Notes: generated by a model not told the origin, from the sequence alone. Counted from the stretch's first letter, positions 36,152 through 45,623 are shown. The stretch is DNA of 64,000 nucleotides from an uncultured Eubacteriales bacterium (GCA_934479825.1 CAKSOW010000008.1:35035-99034), one strand, 5' to 3'. Translations and numbers: made by a program.

Positions 36152-37600
36152 ATGCGCTCCAAATACTTGGCCGCCGGACTTGCTTTGACCGCTTTTTTCC
36201 TTAACATTCCGGCTTTGGCACAGACCGTGCCGGAAACGGCCGCACCGGCTGTACAGACTGTCCTTTTGGCAGAATATGCGCCGGAAGGCGACGGAACGGC
36301 CGAAAATCCGTATCTTGCGGACAGCGCGGAAACGCTTGCTTATATTTCCGAACGGATAAACGCAGGCGACTCAGATTTCGCCGGCGCTTTCTACCGTCAG
36401 ACCGCGCCGATTGTCTTAACTTCGCATATCCCGATCGGGACGGCGGATACGCCTTTTTCGGGTACATATGACGGCGACGGCTACCCGGTTACTTTTGAAC
36501 ATGTTCCGACCTATACCGATGTTTCGTATCTTGGCCTTTTCGGTTATGCACAACAGGCGAATTTCTTGAATGTTGTGGTGACAGGGGAACTAAGCGCAGA
36601 TACCCAGAACGGCCAAACGCTGTATGCCGGACTTTTATGCGGCTTTTATAAGGGCACAAAGCGTGTGGAACGCGAAATACGCGGTTGCGAAGCAATCGGA
36701 AATGTGACGGCATATACCAACGGCGCAGCCGTTTATGCAGGCAGTTTGATCGGTTGCATGCGGTTGGACAGCGGCAAAACTGCGTTTACGGACTGCTATG
36801 CCGAGGTGCAGATCGTGGCAAGCAGTGTCTCGACGGCTTTTGTCGGGGGACTCTGCGGTTTTACACGCGCAGTGACAGGTGGTCTTATTTCTTACAGCCA
36901 TTGCGCTTTTAATGGCTCTGTCGAAAATATGGGAAACAGCAAAATCGTTTATGCCGGAGGAATCACCGGCTATTTCAAGCAGGACGAAACCGCATGGTTA
37001 GTTTCCTCCGGAAGCGACAAAGCTGTTCTTTCGGAAGAACAGCCGCAGAGTATTGTATATTCTGCCGTTAAAGCCCGGATGAACGTTTCCGGAAGTTCGG
37101 AAACGCATGCGGGCTCTCTTTCGGGCTTTGAAGATGGCACGGCGGCAGCCGGCAACTATGTTTGCATTCCCGGTCTCACGCCATCCTCCAATACATTGAA
37201 TGGTGAGAGCGTAACAGAAGATACCTTGTTTGACCGTGACTTCTTAACCGAAACTATGGGGTTTGATTTAAACGGAACATGGCTTGCGCTTGCCGACAAA
37301 AGCGGTATGCGCCTTGTTTCCAAGTATGCCGAACTGATTCGGACCCCTCTTGCGACTGACCGGAAAAACATCCTGCGTTTTCAGCCGGTAAACCTTGAAA
37401 AAGGCCTCTTTACCGCCGCCTTTTATGATGATTCCGGCAGAATATGCGCCGCACGCAGTCTCTCTTTTGACGGAAAAGACGAAACTTTTCATACAACCCT
37501 GCCGGAGGGCACAAACACGTTTCGCGTTTTTCTCTTTTCCGATAACGTAAGTTTGATTCCCTTGCTCCGGAAACCGCTTTCCTTGACCACAGATATATAG
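36152..37600 (+). CDS. Secreted beta-helix (GLUG-like) protein
   Basis: The protein has 482 residues with an N-terminal signal peptide (KYLAAGLALTAFFLNIPALAQ, cleavage near residue 24). After GDGTAENPYLADSAETLAYI come repeated Gly/aromatic strands (VSYLGLFGYAQQANFLNVVV, TLYAGLLCGFYKG, VYAGSLIGCM, AFVGGLCGFTRAV, IVYAGGITGYFK), the pattern of GLUG-type right-handed beta-helix repeats. There is no LPXTG, lipobox or S-layer motif, so the protein is probably released or held by partners. The last 100 residues form a separate beta domain ending FRVFLFSDNVSLIPLL. It is a paralogue of the next gene, 21 bases downstream. Confidence 0.7.
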   Translation: MRSKYLAAGLALTAFFLNIPALAQTVPETAAPAVQTVLLAEYAPEGDGTAENPYLADSAETLAYISERINAGDSDFAGAFYRQTAPIVLTSHIPIGTADTPFSGTYDGDGYPVTFEHVPTYTDVSYLGLFGYAQQANFLNVVVTGELSADTQNGQTLYAGLLCGFYKGTKRVEREIRGCEAIGNVTAYTNGAAVYAGSLIGCMRLDSGKTAFTDCYAEVQIVASSVSTAFVGGLCGFTRAVTGGLISYSHCAFNGSVENMGNSKIVYAGGITGYFKQDETAWLVSSGSDKAVLSEEQPQSIVYSAVKARMNVSGSSETHAGSLSGFEDGTAAAGNYVCIPGLTPSSNTLNGESVTEDTLFDRDFLTETMGFDLNGTWLALADKSGMRLVSKYAELIRTPLATDRKNILRFQPVNLEKGLFTAAFYDDSGRICAARSLSFDGKDETFHTTLPEGTNTFRVFLFSDNVSLIPLLRKPLSLTTDI

Positions 37601-37621
37601 AAACGAAAGGACGAAAAAAAC

Positions 37622-39139
37622 ATGCGAAAAATTCAATTACCAATTCTCTTAGCTGCTTTTTGCACCGCGTTTTCTCTCCTTGCAACCGCTTCCCCGCATA
37701 TCAGTTTTGATGTAGAATCACCGGCCGAAACCGAAGAGATTGTTTCGGAAATAGCTCCGCAGAGAAACACTTCCGCCATGTATTCCGAAACGTTAAAAGG
37801 TGCCGGAACGGCAGAAGATCCGTTTTTGATTTCCTGTGCCGATGATTTTCTGTATCTTGCCGGACAGGTGAACGCCGGAAATACCGACTATGCGTCTGCT
37901 TACTATATGCAGAGTGCGGATATTGATTTGTCGGATACCGCTTTTGTGCCGGTCGGAACAAAAAAGCATCCGTTTACCGGCTCTTACGAGGGCGCAAACT
38001 TCCGTATATCGTTCAAAGGCTCATACAGCGGCAATACCTTTGGTATTTTCGGCTATGCGCAGGCGGCGGATTTTTATAATATGGATATTCTTCTGGATGC
38101 AGATGTGCGATATAATGACACAGCAAGCAGTGATACGGCCGTTTTGTGTGCCGGAGGTGTCTGCGGTTATTATAAAGTTGCCAACAGCGCAACGAACGAA
38201 GTTTCCGGCTGTTCGGTAAGCGGCAAAATTACGGTTTACAACGACCGTGACGCCACAAGCGCCGGCGGAATTTTCGGCTACTTGGAGGCAAGAACCGTGC
38301 GCTATGGCTTTGTTCATGTTACGGATTGCACCATGTCGGCGGATCTTGATATCAGCAGTACGCTGTCTCCGTTTGTCGGCGGCCTTTCCGGCTATGTCAA
38401 GGAAGAGGGAAAAGGCAAAAGCCGTTTTGAGCGCTGTTACATAGACGGAAGCATTTCCGCTGTCGGAATTGCAGACACTTGCTATAAGATCTATGTGGGC
38501 GGCGTTGCCGGCTGGATGTCGATTGATCCGGACGGCTGGTCGATTTGGGAAAGCATGCCGGAACTATATGCCGATACACCGTCTGCCGTCAATATCAGGG
38601 ATTGTGTGGTAGCTTCTCCTAAGCTGTACGCTGAAATTGTGACAAGTCCCGGTTCTTCAAAAGCGCTTATCGGCTGGTTAAGCGGCGGCGCGTCGGAGGA
38701 TGTTGTCGTAGAGAACTGCTATTATCTGAAAAACGATACGATCGTACCAAACGGAAAAAAATTATCGATCACCGAAATCGCTTCACCGGAGAAATTGTAT
38801 TCCTTTGAGTTTTTGACCAAAACGCTGCATTTTGACATGAGCAGCCTTTGGACATGGAAAGAAGGGGAAAGCGTTTCACTGCGTTTTGAAAAAATGTGCA
38901 TACTTGCACACCGTTACGATTCAAAGCTCGTGGTAAAGACGCTTGGATGTGACTCCGGAATGATTGCCGTTGCCTATCGCTCATCCGAGGGAAAAGTCTT
39001 GCAGATCGAGTGGAGGGAGTACACAGGAGAAATGATGACTTTCGATATTCCGCAGACAGACAGCGAAACGCCGCTTATTTCGGTTTTCTTAATTGGTCCG
39101 GACGGCTTGATGCCGCTTGCAGGAACCAAGAAACTCTGA
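37622..39139 (+). CDS. Secreted beta-helix (GLUG-like) protein, paralogue
   Basis: This 505-residue protein has a signal peptide (IQLPILLAAFCTAFSLLATA) and the same layout as its neighbour: GAGTAEDPFLISCADDFLYL, then VGTKKHPFTGSYEGANFRIS, then repeats such as TFGIFGYAQAADFYNMDI, VLCAGGVCGYYK, TSAGGIFGYLEA, PFVGGLSGYVKE and IYVGGVAGWM. The C-terminal domain ends with ISVFLIGPDGLMPL, matching the paralogue's ending. Tandem duplication is the simplest origin. Substrate or adhesion target cannot be inferred. Confidence 0.7.
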   Translation: MRKIQLPILLAAFCTAFSLLATASPHISFDVESPAETEEIVSEIAPQRNTSAMYSETLKGAGTAEDPFLISCADDFLYLAGQVNAGNTDYASAYYMQSADIDLSDTAFVPVGTKKHPFTGSYEGANFRISFKGSYSGNTFGIFGYAQAADFYNMDILLDADVRYNDTASSDTAVLCAGGVCGYYKVANSATNEVSGCSVSGKITVYNDRDATSAGGIFGYLEARTVRYGFVHVTDCTMSADLDISSTLSPFVGGLSGYVKEEGKGKSRFERCYIDGSISAVGIADTCYKIYVGGVAGWMSIDPDGWSIWESMPELYADTPSAVNIRDCVVASPKLYAEIVTSPGSSKALIGWLSGGASEDVVVENCYYLKNDTIVPNGKKLSITEIASPEKLYSFEFLTKTLHFDMSSLWTWKEGESVSLRFEKMCILAHRYDSKLVVKTLGCDSGMIAVAYRSSEGKVLQIEWREYTGEMMTFDIPQTDSETPLISVFLIGPDGLMPLAGTKKL

Positions 39140-39154
39140 TTTGAAATTGTTTTT

Positions 39155-39192
39155 AACTACCGCAAAGTTTTAATCTTTGCGGTAGTTTTTTG
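39155..39192 (+). terminator. Strong rho-independent terminator
   Basis: A perfect 11-pair stem, CTACCGCAAAG with CTTTGCGGTAG, has a TTTTAAT loop and is followed by TTTTTT. It lies 17 bases after the stop of the second beta-helix gene and closes that two-gene unit. Confidence 0.9.
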
Positions 39193-39292
39193 TGCATTAT
39201 CAACAAAAACGAAAAATTCACAATTCGTTTATATATGGGTGCTATATTGTATTTGTATAGTTTTTATACAAATATTAAAAGGAGTGATACAC

Positions 39293-41194
39293 TTGAAAAA
39301 ACACCTGGCAATCCTGTTATCAGCGCTGTTATTGTTCACTTCCGGCATGACAGCCGCAGCTTTTGAGCCCGAAACCGTTGAATCGGCGGCGGAAGTAACC
39401 GAAGCGATTCCCGAAAACCAAGCGAAAGCTTTGGCAGATGAAACCAAAATCGATATTCCGCTTATCGACCTGGAAAAAGGAAAACTGGTTTTCTATCAGA
39501 ATTTCGATTCCGAAAATGCGGCGCCGGCGACGGTGGACTATGTCGATGAGACCTACCTTACCATCAGCAAGATTTATCCTACTGGTGCGACACTTACGGT
39601 TGAGACAGACCCTGCCGATGAAACCAACAAGGTTTTGAAATTGACCAATGCCGGAAACAGCTGGCATCAGTATGCTGTCGGCATGAATTTTCCGCTCAAA
39701 GAGGGAAAATATTATGCCGCATACCGCCACGCCGGCGAGGGCGACAAACTTAACGGCTATATGCAGCGTTGGTTTACCACGCCGAATCCGGTCAATTCTA
39801 CCGGAGTAGCCAAAGACGACTTGATCAGTGTTAATCTTGACTGCGGCGGGCTGAATTCCAACCCCAAAACCTGGTATAACACCACATTGACCGGTGTTTG
39901 CAAAACGGTAGACGGTATACTGAAATTCGGAAAAAACGAAGATACGCTTTTCCCGATGAGCGGCACAACGCCGATGCAAAATATCCGTGAGTTCCGCATT
40001 ATTCCGAACGGCGGCAATCTTTATGTGGACAATCTTCGTATCTATTTCTACCCGGCCAACGCCTTTACGATTTCAGACGGTACGACCGTGCAGATGGTTG
40101 AGCAGACCGCGGATGATCCGATTTTCACATTCCCCGAAGTCCCGGGCGTATATTTTTATGTGGATAAGAATGACTTTTCCCGTACCTATCTTCCGAACGC
40201 GAAAGTTGAATGCTCTAAATTGCTCGGTGGTGCGTTTATTCCTGTCGATGTGCCGTTGATTGCTGACGGCAAAGGGGAACTCGTTCTGTATACGAACTTT
40301 GAGAACAGCGACAAAAATGTGCTTACCTATACCAATCCGGCTTATACCAACATAAAAGCTTTCAAGGCATACCGTTCGGACGGTTCGGAAAGCATTACGA
40401 TTGTTACCGACCCGACCGATGAAACCGGCAAGAATCACGCCCTCCGTGTGTATTCGAGCAACGCGGCAACTCACCGTCTTGCTGTTCCGGAATTTGACGA
40501 TATTGCTATTCTCAATTCCGCGTACACTGTGGACAGCGAGTATATGCTTGTAGAGCCCTCCAATTTCAACCAGATCTATTTCCGCTTTACCAATAAAGAC
40601 GGCGGCGACCATACGTCAAGCCGTACAGCCGCCGCAAGCGTCTATCTGAGCGACAACGCGGCCAATAACGGTATTCGTTTCCGCGCTTCTGTCAAGGCAG
40701 ATACAGTCAATTACGAAAATCTGCGCGAATACGGCTTTATCGTAGCACGCAAGGAGATGCTGGATAAGTACCTCACGACTTTGACGCATAACTTTTATCT
40801 CACGGACGACAAGTTCGATGCAGATTCGGATAAGGGCAAGAAACCGCTGTATGTGGAAGGCATCGCCTTTGAAAAGGACGAGGCCGGTAATGTCATCAAG
40901 GATATCGCATACGATGTTGCGGCAAACGGTGATGTGACCATTACGGCACGCTTGGTTGGCCTTGATATTACCAAAAAGGAACAAGTCATGGCAGATCTCA
41001 CGGCAAGACCGTATTTGCGCTATGTGAACGGTTCCGGTAAGAATGTAACCCTCTACGGTTCTACGCATACCACATCTCTTTACAGCGTTGTCAAAGCAAT
41101 CAAGGATAAGGCAGAGGCCGGCGACGAAGCGGCTTTGGCCGACTATGAAGCTCATAAAACGTATATCGATTCGATTGTCGCATTCGGCGAATAA
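39293..41194 (+). CDS. Secreted multidomain protein of unknown function
   Basis: The protein has 633 residues and starts at TTG (39293), with AAAGGAGTG 6 bases upstream; the frame would run to 39239 otherwise. A signal peptide is clear (KKHLAILLSALLLFTSGMTAAAF). Two related beta-rich domains follow, one starting IDLEKGKLVFYQNFDSEN and one at IADGKGELVLYTNFENSD (each with a TDPxDETxK segment). The C-terminal domain is marked by NNGIRFRASVKADTVNYENL and REYGFIVARKE, as seen in many Clostridia exoproteins. No anchor signal or catalytic motif is recognised. It may be carbohydrate-binding, but this is inference. Confidence 0.6.
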   Translation: MKKHLAILLSALLLFTSGMTAAAFEPETVESAAEVTEAIPENQAKALADETKIDIPLIDLEKGKLVFYQNFDSENAAPATVDYVDETYLTISKIYPTGATLTVETDPADETNKVLKLTNAGNSWHQYAVGMNFPLKEGKYYAAYRHAGEGDKLNGYMQRWFTTPNPVNSTGVAKDDLISVNLDCGGLNSNPKTWYNTTLTGVCKTVDGILKFGKNEDTLFPMSGTTPMQNIREFRIIPNGGNLYVDNLRIYFYPANAFTISDGTTVQMVEQTADDPIFTFPEVPGVYFYVDKNDFSRTYLPNAKVECSKLLGGAFIPVDVPLIADGKGELVLYTNFENSDKNVLTYTNPAYTNIKAFKAYRSDGSESITIVTDPTDETGKNHALRVYSSNAATHRLAVPEFDDIAILNSAYTVDSEYMLVEPSNFNQIYFRFTNKDGGDHTSSRTAAASVYLSDNAANNGIRFRASVKADTVNYENLREYGFIVARKEMLDKYLTTLTHNFYLTDDKFDADSDKGKKPLYVEGIAFEKDEAGNVIKDIAYDVAANGDVTITARLVGLDITKKEQVMADLTARPYLRYVNGSGKNVTLYGSTHTTSLYSVVKAIKDKAEAGDEAALADYEAHKTYIDSIVAFGE

Positions 41195-41209
41195 GCGAAA
41201 AGAGTACAT

Positions 41210-41289
41210 GGCTTTTCTTGGAAAAGCCTGACAAAAGAATTAAAAGCTTGTCGCCCGACAGTCTGTGTATGCAGATTGCCGGGCGACAA
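41210..41289. repeat. Two-hairpin module between convergent genes
   Basis: Hairpin A is GGCTTTTC/GAAAAGCC (41210-41228) and hairpin B is TTGTCGCCCGACA/TGCCGGGCGACAA (41249-41289). They are joined by a spacer containing CAAAAGAATTAAAAGC. The spacer is shared with the modules at 12843, 19441 and 45665 while the stems differ in sequence. It follows the stop of the secreted protein by 15 bases. Confidence 0.7.
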
Positions 41290-41293
41290 AAAT

Positions 41294-41327
41294 ATTCCCC
41301 GTCCGCTTTTTTCGGTGGACGGGGAAT
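41294..41327 (-). terminator. Terminator of the EamA transporter gene
   Basis: ATTCCCCGTCC pairs with GGACGGGGAAT. On the minus strand the stem is followed by ATTTTTGT, a proper U tract, 17 bases after the transporter stop. Together with the adjacent hairpins it makes the convergent gap a bidirectional termination zone. Confidence 0.8.
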
Positions 41328-41343
41328 GCTTTGCAATCGTTAT

Positions 41344-42282
41344 TTACTTGTTTTCCGGTGCGGCAAAGCGCTGTACGCCCCATATGCCGACTAAAATCAC
41401 AAGGCAGGCAATGACGCTGACGACCGTGCACTTTTCGCCGACCAAGAACCCGGCTGTTGTGGAAACTACCGTAATCACGCTGGAAAAGACCGTTGAACGC
41501 GTGAGCGGCAGATACGTGTTGGAATAGTTGACCATGAGATAGGCAAAAACGCTGGAAAGGCCGCCTAAATATAAAATCGAAATAACATATTCCGGAATCA
41601 TAAGCGGCTTGACAATGAGTAACGGCTGAAAACGAGTTGCAATAAGTGCATATACCGTGAAAAAGACAGCCGCGTCGATAAACATGAAATAAGTCCTCTC
41701 AAACGGTGTGAAGTCTTTTGCTAAGTCGCGGCTTAAAATGTTGAAGGCTACTGCTGATACAACGGCGACCGTCAGGAAAATCACCCCCGAAAGATAGGTT
41801 TTTCCGCTCCCGTCGCCGCTTTGAATGGTGACGACCGCAACACCGCCTACCGAAAGCACGCAGAAAACAACCTGTAAAAGCTTCGGCGGTTCATGTAAAA
41901 AGAGCGCTGAAAAAATCTGACATAGTACCGGAACTAACGCTATCATGACCGATGAAACCACAATGCCTGTTTGCTTTAATCCGAAGCTTTCGCCGATGAA
42001 ATAGATAACCGGCTGAAAGACGCCCAGTAAAATCAGCTTGAATATCGGTTTTCCGCGAAAAGAAAGCTTGATTTTTAAAACCGGAAGCAAGGCCGTCATA
42101 AGAAGAAAAGCGAAGATAAAGCGTACCGAAAGCACAGCCGGTACGTCCGCGCCGCTTAGCGCGCCTGAGTTCTCCATAAGATTTGCCGCTGTTTTAAAAG
42201 CGCGTGTGGAAAACAGAAAACTAAGTCCGAAGATGAAATTGCCGGAAAAACCGGCAAGCATGCCTTTCTGTGTGTTGGTCAA
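41344..42282 (-). CDS. EamA/DMT-family transporter
   Basis: This 312-residue membrane protein has ten hydrophobic segments in two EamA halves, the second beginning near KTYLSGVIFLTVAVVSAVAF. The repeat endings carry the usual Pro/Gly-rich pattern (GVFQPVIYFIGESFGLKQTG and LGGLSSVFAYLMVNYSNTYL). The drug/metabolite exporter family moves amino acids, nucleotide precursors or drugs; the substrate is not readable. It is divergent from apgM with 200 bases between them. Confidence 0.88.
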   Translation of the reverse strand: MTNTQKGMLAGFSGNFIFGLSFLFSTRAFKTAANLMENSGALSGADVPAVLSVRFIFAFLLMTALLPVLKIKLSFRGKPIFKLILLGVFQPVIYFIGESFGLKQTGIVVSSVMIALVPVLCQIFSALFLHEPPKLLQVVFCVLSVGGVAVVTIQSGDGSGKTYLSGVIFLTVAVVSAVAFNILSRDLAKDFTPFERTYFMFIDAAVFFTVYALIATRFQPLLIVKPLMIPEYVISILYLGGLSSVFAYLMVNYSNTYLPLTRSTVFSSVITVVSTTAGFLVGEKCTVVSVIACLVILVGIWGVQRFAAPENK

Positions 42283-42402
42283 AACAGTTTCCTCCGTTCA
42301 TCGGCCAATGCCGAAACTTTATTTATCATAGCATAAGAGAATAAGAAATGCAATCCCACTGTCGAAAAAAGTTGAAATTTGGCATTATTAACAAAATATT
42401 GC

Positions 42403-42431
42403 TTGCTTTTTGTGCAAAAAGAACGTATTAT
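42403..42431 (+). promoter_or_regulatory. Sigma-A promoter of the archaeal-type phosphoglycerate mutase gene
   Basis: TTGCTT (42403-42408) and TATTAT (42426-42431) are spaced by 17 bases, about 53 bases before the ATG. A GAAAGGACG ribosome site follows. Confidence 0.6.
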
Positions 42432-42483
42432 TTAAATAATCGGAGCTTTCCGAAAACCCAAAAATGAAAGGACGTTTCGTCTT

Positions 42484-43710
42484 ATGAAATATGTAATTGT
42501 CATCGGAGACGGTATGGCGGATTATAAGATCGAGTCTCTTGGCGGAAAAACACCGTTGCAGGTTGCCCATAAACCGCGCATGGATTATATGGCCCGCCAC
42601 GGAATCATCGGTTTTGTGCATAATGTGCCGAAAGATATGATTCCTGAAAGCGACACCGCAAACCTTGCCGTCATGGGCTATGACCCGAAAATCTACTCCA
42701 AGGGACGTTCTCCGTTAGAAGCCGTCAGTATGGGCATTGACATGAAACCGGACGAGACGGCATTCCGTATCAATACCGTCGCTCTCACCGAGGACGCGGA
42801 TTCCTACGAACATCAGCGCATTCTTGATCATGGCGCAGACGAGATCCCGACAGAAGAATCCACCAAGCTCATTGAAACTCTGCAAAAAGAGCTGGGCGAC
42901 GCCGTACATACCTATTATCCCGGCGTCAGTTACCGGCATTGTCTTATCTGGAAGAACGCGCCGGCGCTCTGCGAATTCACCCGTCCGCACGATATCTTAG
43001 GCCGCGAGATCGGCGATTATCTGCCCCAGGGAGAAATCGGCAAGCCTTATCGCGAAATCATGCAAAAAAGCTTTGAAATCTTGAAGAATCACCCGGTCAA
43101 CCTTGACCGCAAAACGCGCGGACTTCTTCCCGCCAACTCGCTCTGGATCTGGGGACCCGGTAAAAAACCGCTTCTTGCGTCCTTCAAAGACCGCTACGGC
43201 AAAAAAGCCGCTGTCATTTCTGCCGTAGACCTCATCAAAGGAATAGGGCTATGCGCCGGTATGGAGGTTATCGAGGTTCCCGGTGCTACCGGAAATATCC
43301 ATACCAACTTTGAGGGCAAGGCGCAGGCGGCGATCGATGCCTTGAAACGCGGCAATGACCTTGTGTATGTGCATGTGGAGGCTCCGGATGAATGTGGACA
43401 CCGTGCGGAAACCGAAAACAAGGTCAAATCCATTGAATATCTGGATTCCAGAATTATCGCGCCGATTGAGGACGCACTCAAACAGACCGGCGAAGCATAT
43501 CGGTTCCTCGTGCTTCCGGATCATCCGACGCCGATTGAGATGCGGACTCATTCGATTGACGCTGTGCCGTATGTTATGTATTCAAGCGACGCGGAAGTGG
43601 ATTCCGACGCCAAGAGCTACGATGAATTCTTCGGCGTAGAGGATGTTTCGTATCTCGATACCATCAATTATTCCAAAGGCGAACGTATGATGGATGTGTT
43701 CCTGAAATAA
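42484..43710 (+). CDS. apgM: Archaeal-type cofactor-independent phosphoglycerate mutase
   Basis: This 408-residue alkaline-phosphatase-fold enzyme belongs to the ApgM group. The first metal site is VIVIGDGMADYKIESLGGKT. The catalytic Ser is in ESDTANLAVMGYDPKIY. Further motifs are LWIWGPGKKPLL and AGMEVIEVPGATGNIHTNF. Metal ligands follow in VHVEAPDECGHRAE and LPDHPTPIEMRTHS. Some members act in other phosphotransfer steps (for example homoserine kinase-like ThrH/ApgM forms), so the glycolytic role is not certain. It lies on its own with a promoter and a terminator, separate from gpmI. Confidence 0.88.
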   Translation: MKYVIVIGDGMADYKIESLGGKTPLQVAHKPRMDYMARHGIIGFVHNVPKDMIPESDTANLAVMGYDPKIYSKGRSPLEAVSMGIDMKPDETAFRINTVALTEDADSYEHQRILDHGADEIPTEESTKLIETLQKELGDAVHTYYPGVSYRHCLIWKNAPALCEFTRPHDILGREIGDYLPQGEIGKPYREIMQKSFEILKNHPVNLDRKTRGLLPANSLWIWGPGKKPLLASFKDRYGKKAAVISAVDLIKGIGLCAGMEVIEVPGATGNIHTNFEGKAQAAIDALKRGNDLVYVHVEAPDECGHRAETENKVKSIEYLDSRIIAPIEDALKQTGEAYRFLVLPDHPTPIEMRTHSIDAVPYVMYSSDAEVDSDAKSYDEFFGVEDVSYLDTINYSKGERMMDVFLK

Positions 43711-43728
43711 TCAAAAATAACAATAAGA

Positions 43729-43766
43729 AGCTGTAAAGACTGTGTTTTTACAGCTCTTTGTTTTTG
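43729..43766. terminator. Bidirectional terminator between convergent genes
   Basis: AGCTGTAAA pairs with TTTACAGCT around a nine-base loop. CTTTGTTTTTG follows on the plus strand and a T-rich stretch on the minus strand, so it can end both apgM and the GH130 gene. It does not share the CAAAAGAATT spacer of the repeat modules. Confidence 0.8.
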
Positions 43767-43772
43767 TTCTGC

Positions 43773-44792
43773 TTATTTTTCTTCCGAACAGAGCGCAAGC
43801 AGGTCGTTTACATCAGCTGTTGCAACGCATTCCACCGTGTCGCTTGCACCATAGTAGATTTTGACTTCACCGGTCGGTTCTAAAATCATGCCGCCCGGGA
43901 AAATGACATTCTGTCGGAATCCCTCATCGGTTTCATAATCAAGCTCCGGCGCAATGAGCGGCGTTTTGCTCATGCCGATGACCCGAGACGGGTCGTCTTT
44001 GTCCAACAGCATGATACCGGCCGAATAGCGCTTTTTCCATGCAGTTTCCCATCCGTTTTTGCCGCGGTTTCCGTCGATATCGACTGCGTGAAACGTGGTA
44101 AGCCAGCCTTTCTCGGTCTTGACCGGAGGAGCCGCCGGACCTATCTTGTCGTTGGAAAACGGAACGTTTTCCACGCCTAAAACTAACGCATGATCACCCC
44201 AATAGCGAAGATCGGGCGATTGGGAAAGCCATAAATCAAATCGGTCTTTTCCGCCGCGTCCGTAAACCGGAAAAGGACGTTCTAACCGTACATACAGGCC
44301 GCCGATTTTTTCGGGAAACAATACCATGTTGCGGTTGTCCGGCACGCTGGCGCTAAGAATATCGATTTTATCAAGACTGTCGTTTAACGACGCAATACAG
44401 CCGCGAATGCCATGCCGTGTGTCCATGGCAAGACAAAGATACAGGCGGCCGTCGATCATCGTGATACGCGGATCGTACAGACGGCTGATTTCGGGATCGG
44501 CGATATCGGCGCTGTCAATGAGCGGTTTTGCGAATACGTTCCAGCCGTCGATTCCGTTGTCGCTGACGGCAAGGCCCACCGATGTACCGCGGAAATTCTG
44601 ACCTTTGCCGTACTGTTCTTCGTCGGTTCCGTAGTCGTTGCGAAAGACCATTAAGTATTTTCCCTCGTATCGGATAACGCCGGCATTGAAAATAAGAGAT
44701 GCCTCGTAGGGCATGTCATTTTTTGTCAAAATCGGCTTTGAAAGCTTATGAAGAATAGGCGCGCTGTGTAGTTTTGGGGTAACTTCCGGCAT
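43773..44792 (-). CDS. GH130 family mannoside phosphorylase-like protein
   Basis: This 339-residue five-bladed beta-propeller of glycoside hydrolase family 130, which phosphorolyses beta-mannosides, has EASLIFNAGVIRYEGKYLMV and LVFR-type RND (FRNDYGTDEEQ) motifs near the N-terminus. It continues with YDPRITMIDGRLYLCLAM, GPAAPPVKTEKGWLTTFHAV and FPGGMILEPTGEVKIYYGASD, all recognisable GH130 blocks. The frame extends to 44813, but AGAGGG 6 bases before the ATG at 44792 decides the start. It is cytosolic (no signal) and divergent from the lipase gene. Whether it acts on mannobiose, mannosyl-GlcNAc or longer chains is not visible. Confidence 0.88.
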   Translation of the reverse strand: MPEVTPKLHSAPILHKLSKPILTKNDMPYEASLIFNAGVIRYEGKYLMVFRNDYGTDEEQYGKGQNFRGTSVGLAVSDNGIDGWNVFAKPLIDSADIADPEISRLYDPRITMIDGRLYLCLAMDTRHGIRGCIASLNDSLDKIDILSASVPDNRNMVLFPEKIGGLYVRLERPFPVYGRGGKDRFDLWLSQSPDLRYWGDHALVLGVENVPFSNDKIGPAAPPVKTEKGWLTTFHAVDIDGNRGKNGWETAWKKRYSAGIMLLDKDDPSRVIGMSKTPLIAPELDYETDEGFRQNVIFPGGMILEPTGEVKIYYGASDTVECVATADVNDLLALCSEEK

Positions 44793-44954
44793 GATTTTCC
44801 CTCTTTCTGTCATACACTGAACTGTGGCTTTGTATAACGGTTACAGTCTATCGGTAAAACGGATTTCTGTCAAGCAAAATCGTTAAAAATCGTAAGATAA
44901 TGCAAATACACCGAGACTTGCCGCCAAATTTTGCCAAAGCAGAAAGAGGTTTTT

Positions 44955-45623
44955 ATGAACGGTTCGCAGATGTTACATATGTTGGAACTATCGTCCATTG
45001 CCTATCGGGATAACCAGCCGTTATGCCGCTGTACCAAGGTGATTCTGGTGGAAGATAAGAAAACCGACACAGAGTGTTTTGTGCGTATCAAAGAAGGGGA
45101 AGTGAGTATCACCTTTCGCGGTACGGATTCACGCATAAACTGGCTGAATGACTTCTGTTTTGCCAAAGCAGTGATTCCGTATGACAATGAAAACACCGAT
45201 ATTCGTGTACATGCCGGCTTTTTGCGCACCTACAAGAGCGTGCGTGAAAAGATACATGCCCTGATTCCGTCCGGTTCCTGTCACGTCATCGTGACAGGTC
45301 ATTCGCTTGGGGCGGCGCTTGCCATTTTGTGCGCGGTGGATATCCAGTATAATTTCCCACATAAGGATGTCGAAGCGTATCTGTTCGGGTGCCCGCGCGT
45401 GGGAAACAAGGCGTTTGCGCGGTCTTATGATAAGCGCGTGTTCAAAACGTTACGCGTCAGCAACGGCAATGACATTGTCACCAAAGTGCCGCCTGCACTT
45501 TTTGGATTCCGCCATGTCGGCATCGACATCCATACCGGTGTTTTGAAGTTGCCGTTTGCCGTGTCGTTTGAGGCGCATCGGCCGCAGAATTATTACCGGT
45601 CGCTTTGGTATCAGCTGCATTAG
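44955..45623 (+). CDS. Class 3 lipase family alpha/beta-hydrolase
   Basis: This 222-residue protein has the lipase 3 nucleophile elbow VTGHSLGAALAILCAVDI (Ser near residue 119), an ISFRG-like oxyanion segment SITFRGTDSRINWLNDF, a catalytic Asp candidate in SNGNDIVTKVPP, and His candidates in RHVGIDIH or AHRPQNY. The start is at the ATG with AAAGAGG upstream (44955), not the longer frame from 44931. No signal peptide or membrane segment is seen, so it is predicted to be cytoplasmic, which is less usual for this family. Confidence 0.85.
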   Translation: MNGSQMLHMLELSSIAYRDNQPLCRCTKVILVEDKKTDTECFVRIKEGEVSITFRGTDSRINWLNDFCFAKAVIPYDNENTDIRVHAGFLRTYKSVREKIHALIPSGSCHVIVTGHSLGAALAILCAVDIQYNFPHKDVEAYLFGCPRVGNKAFARSYDKRVFKTLRVSNGNDIVTKVPPALFGFRHVGIDIHTGVLKLPFAVSFEAHRPQNYYRSLWYQLH

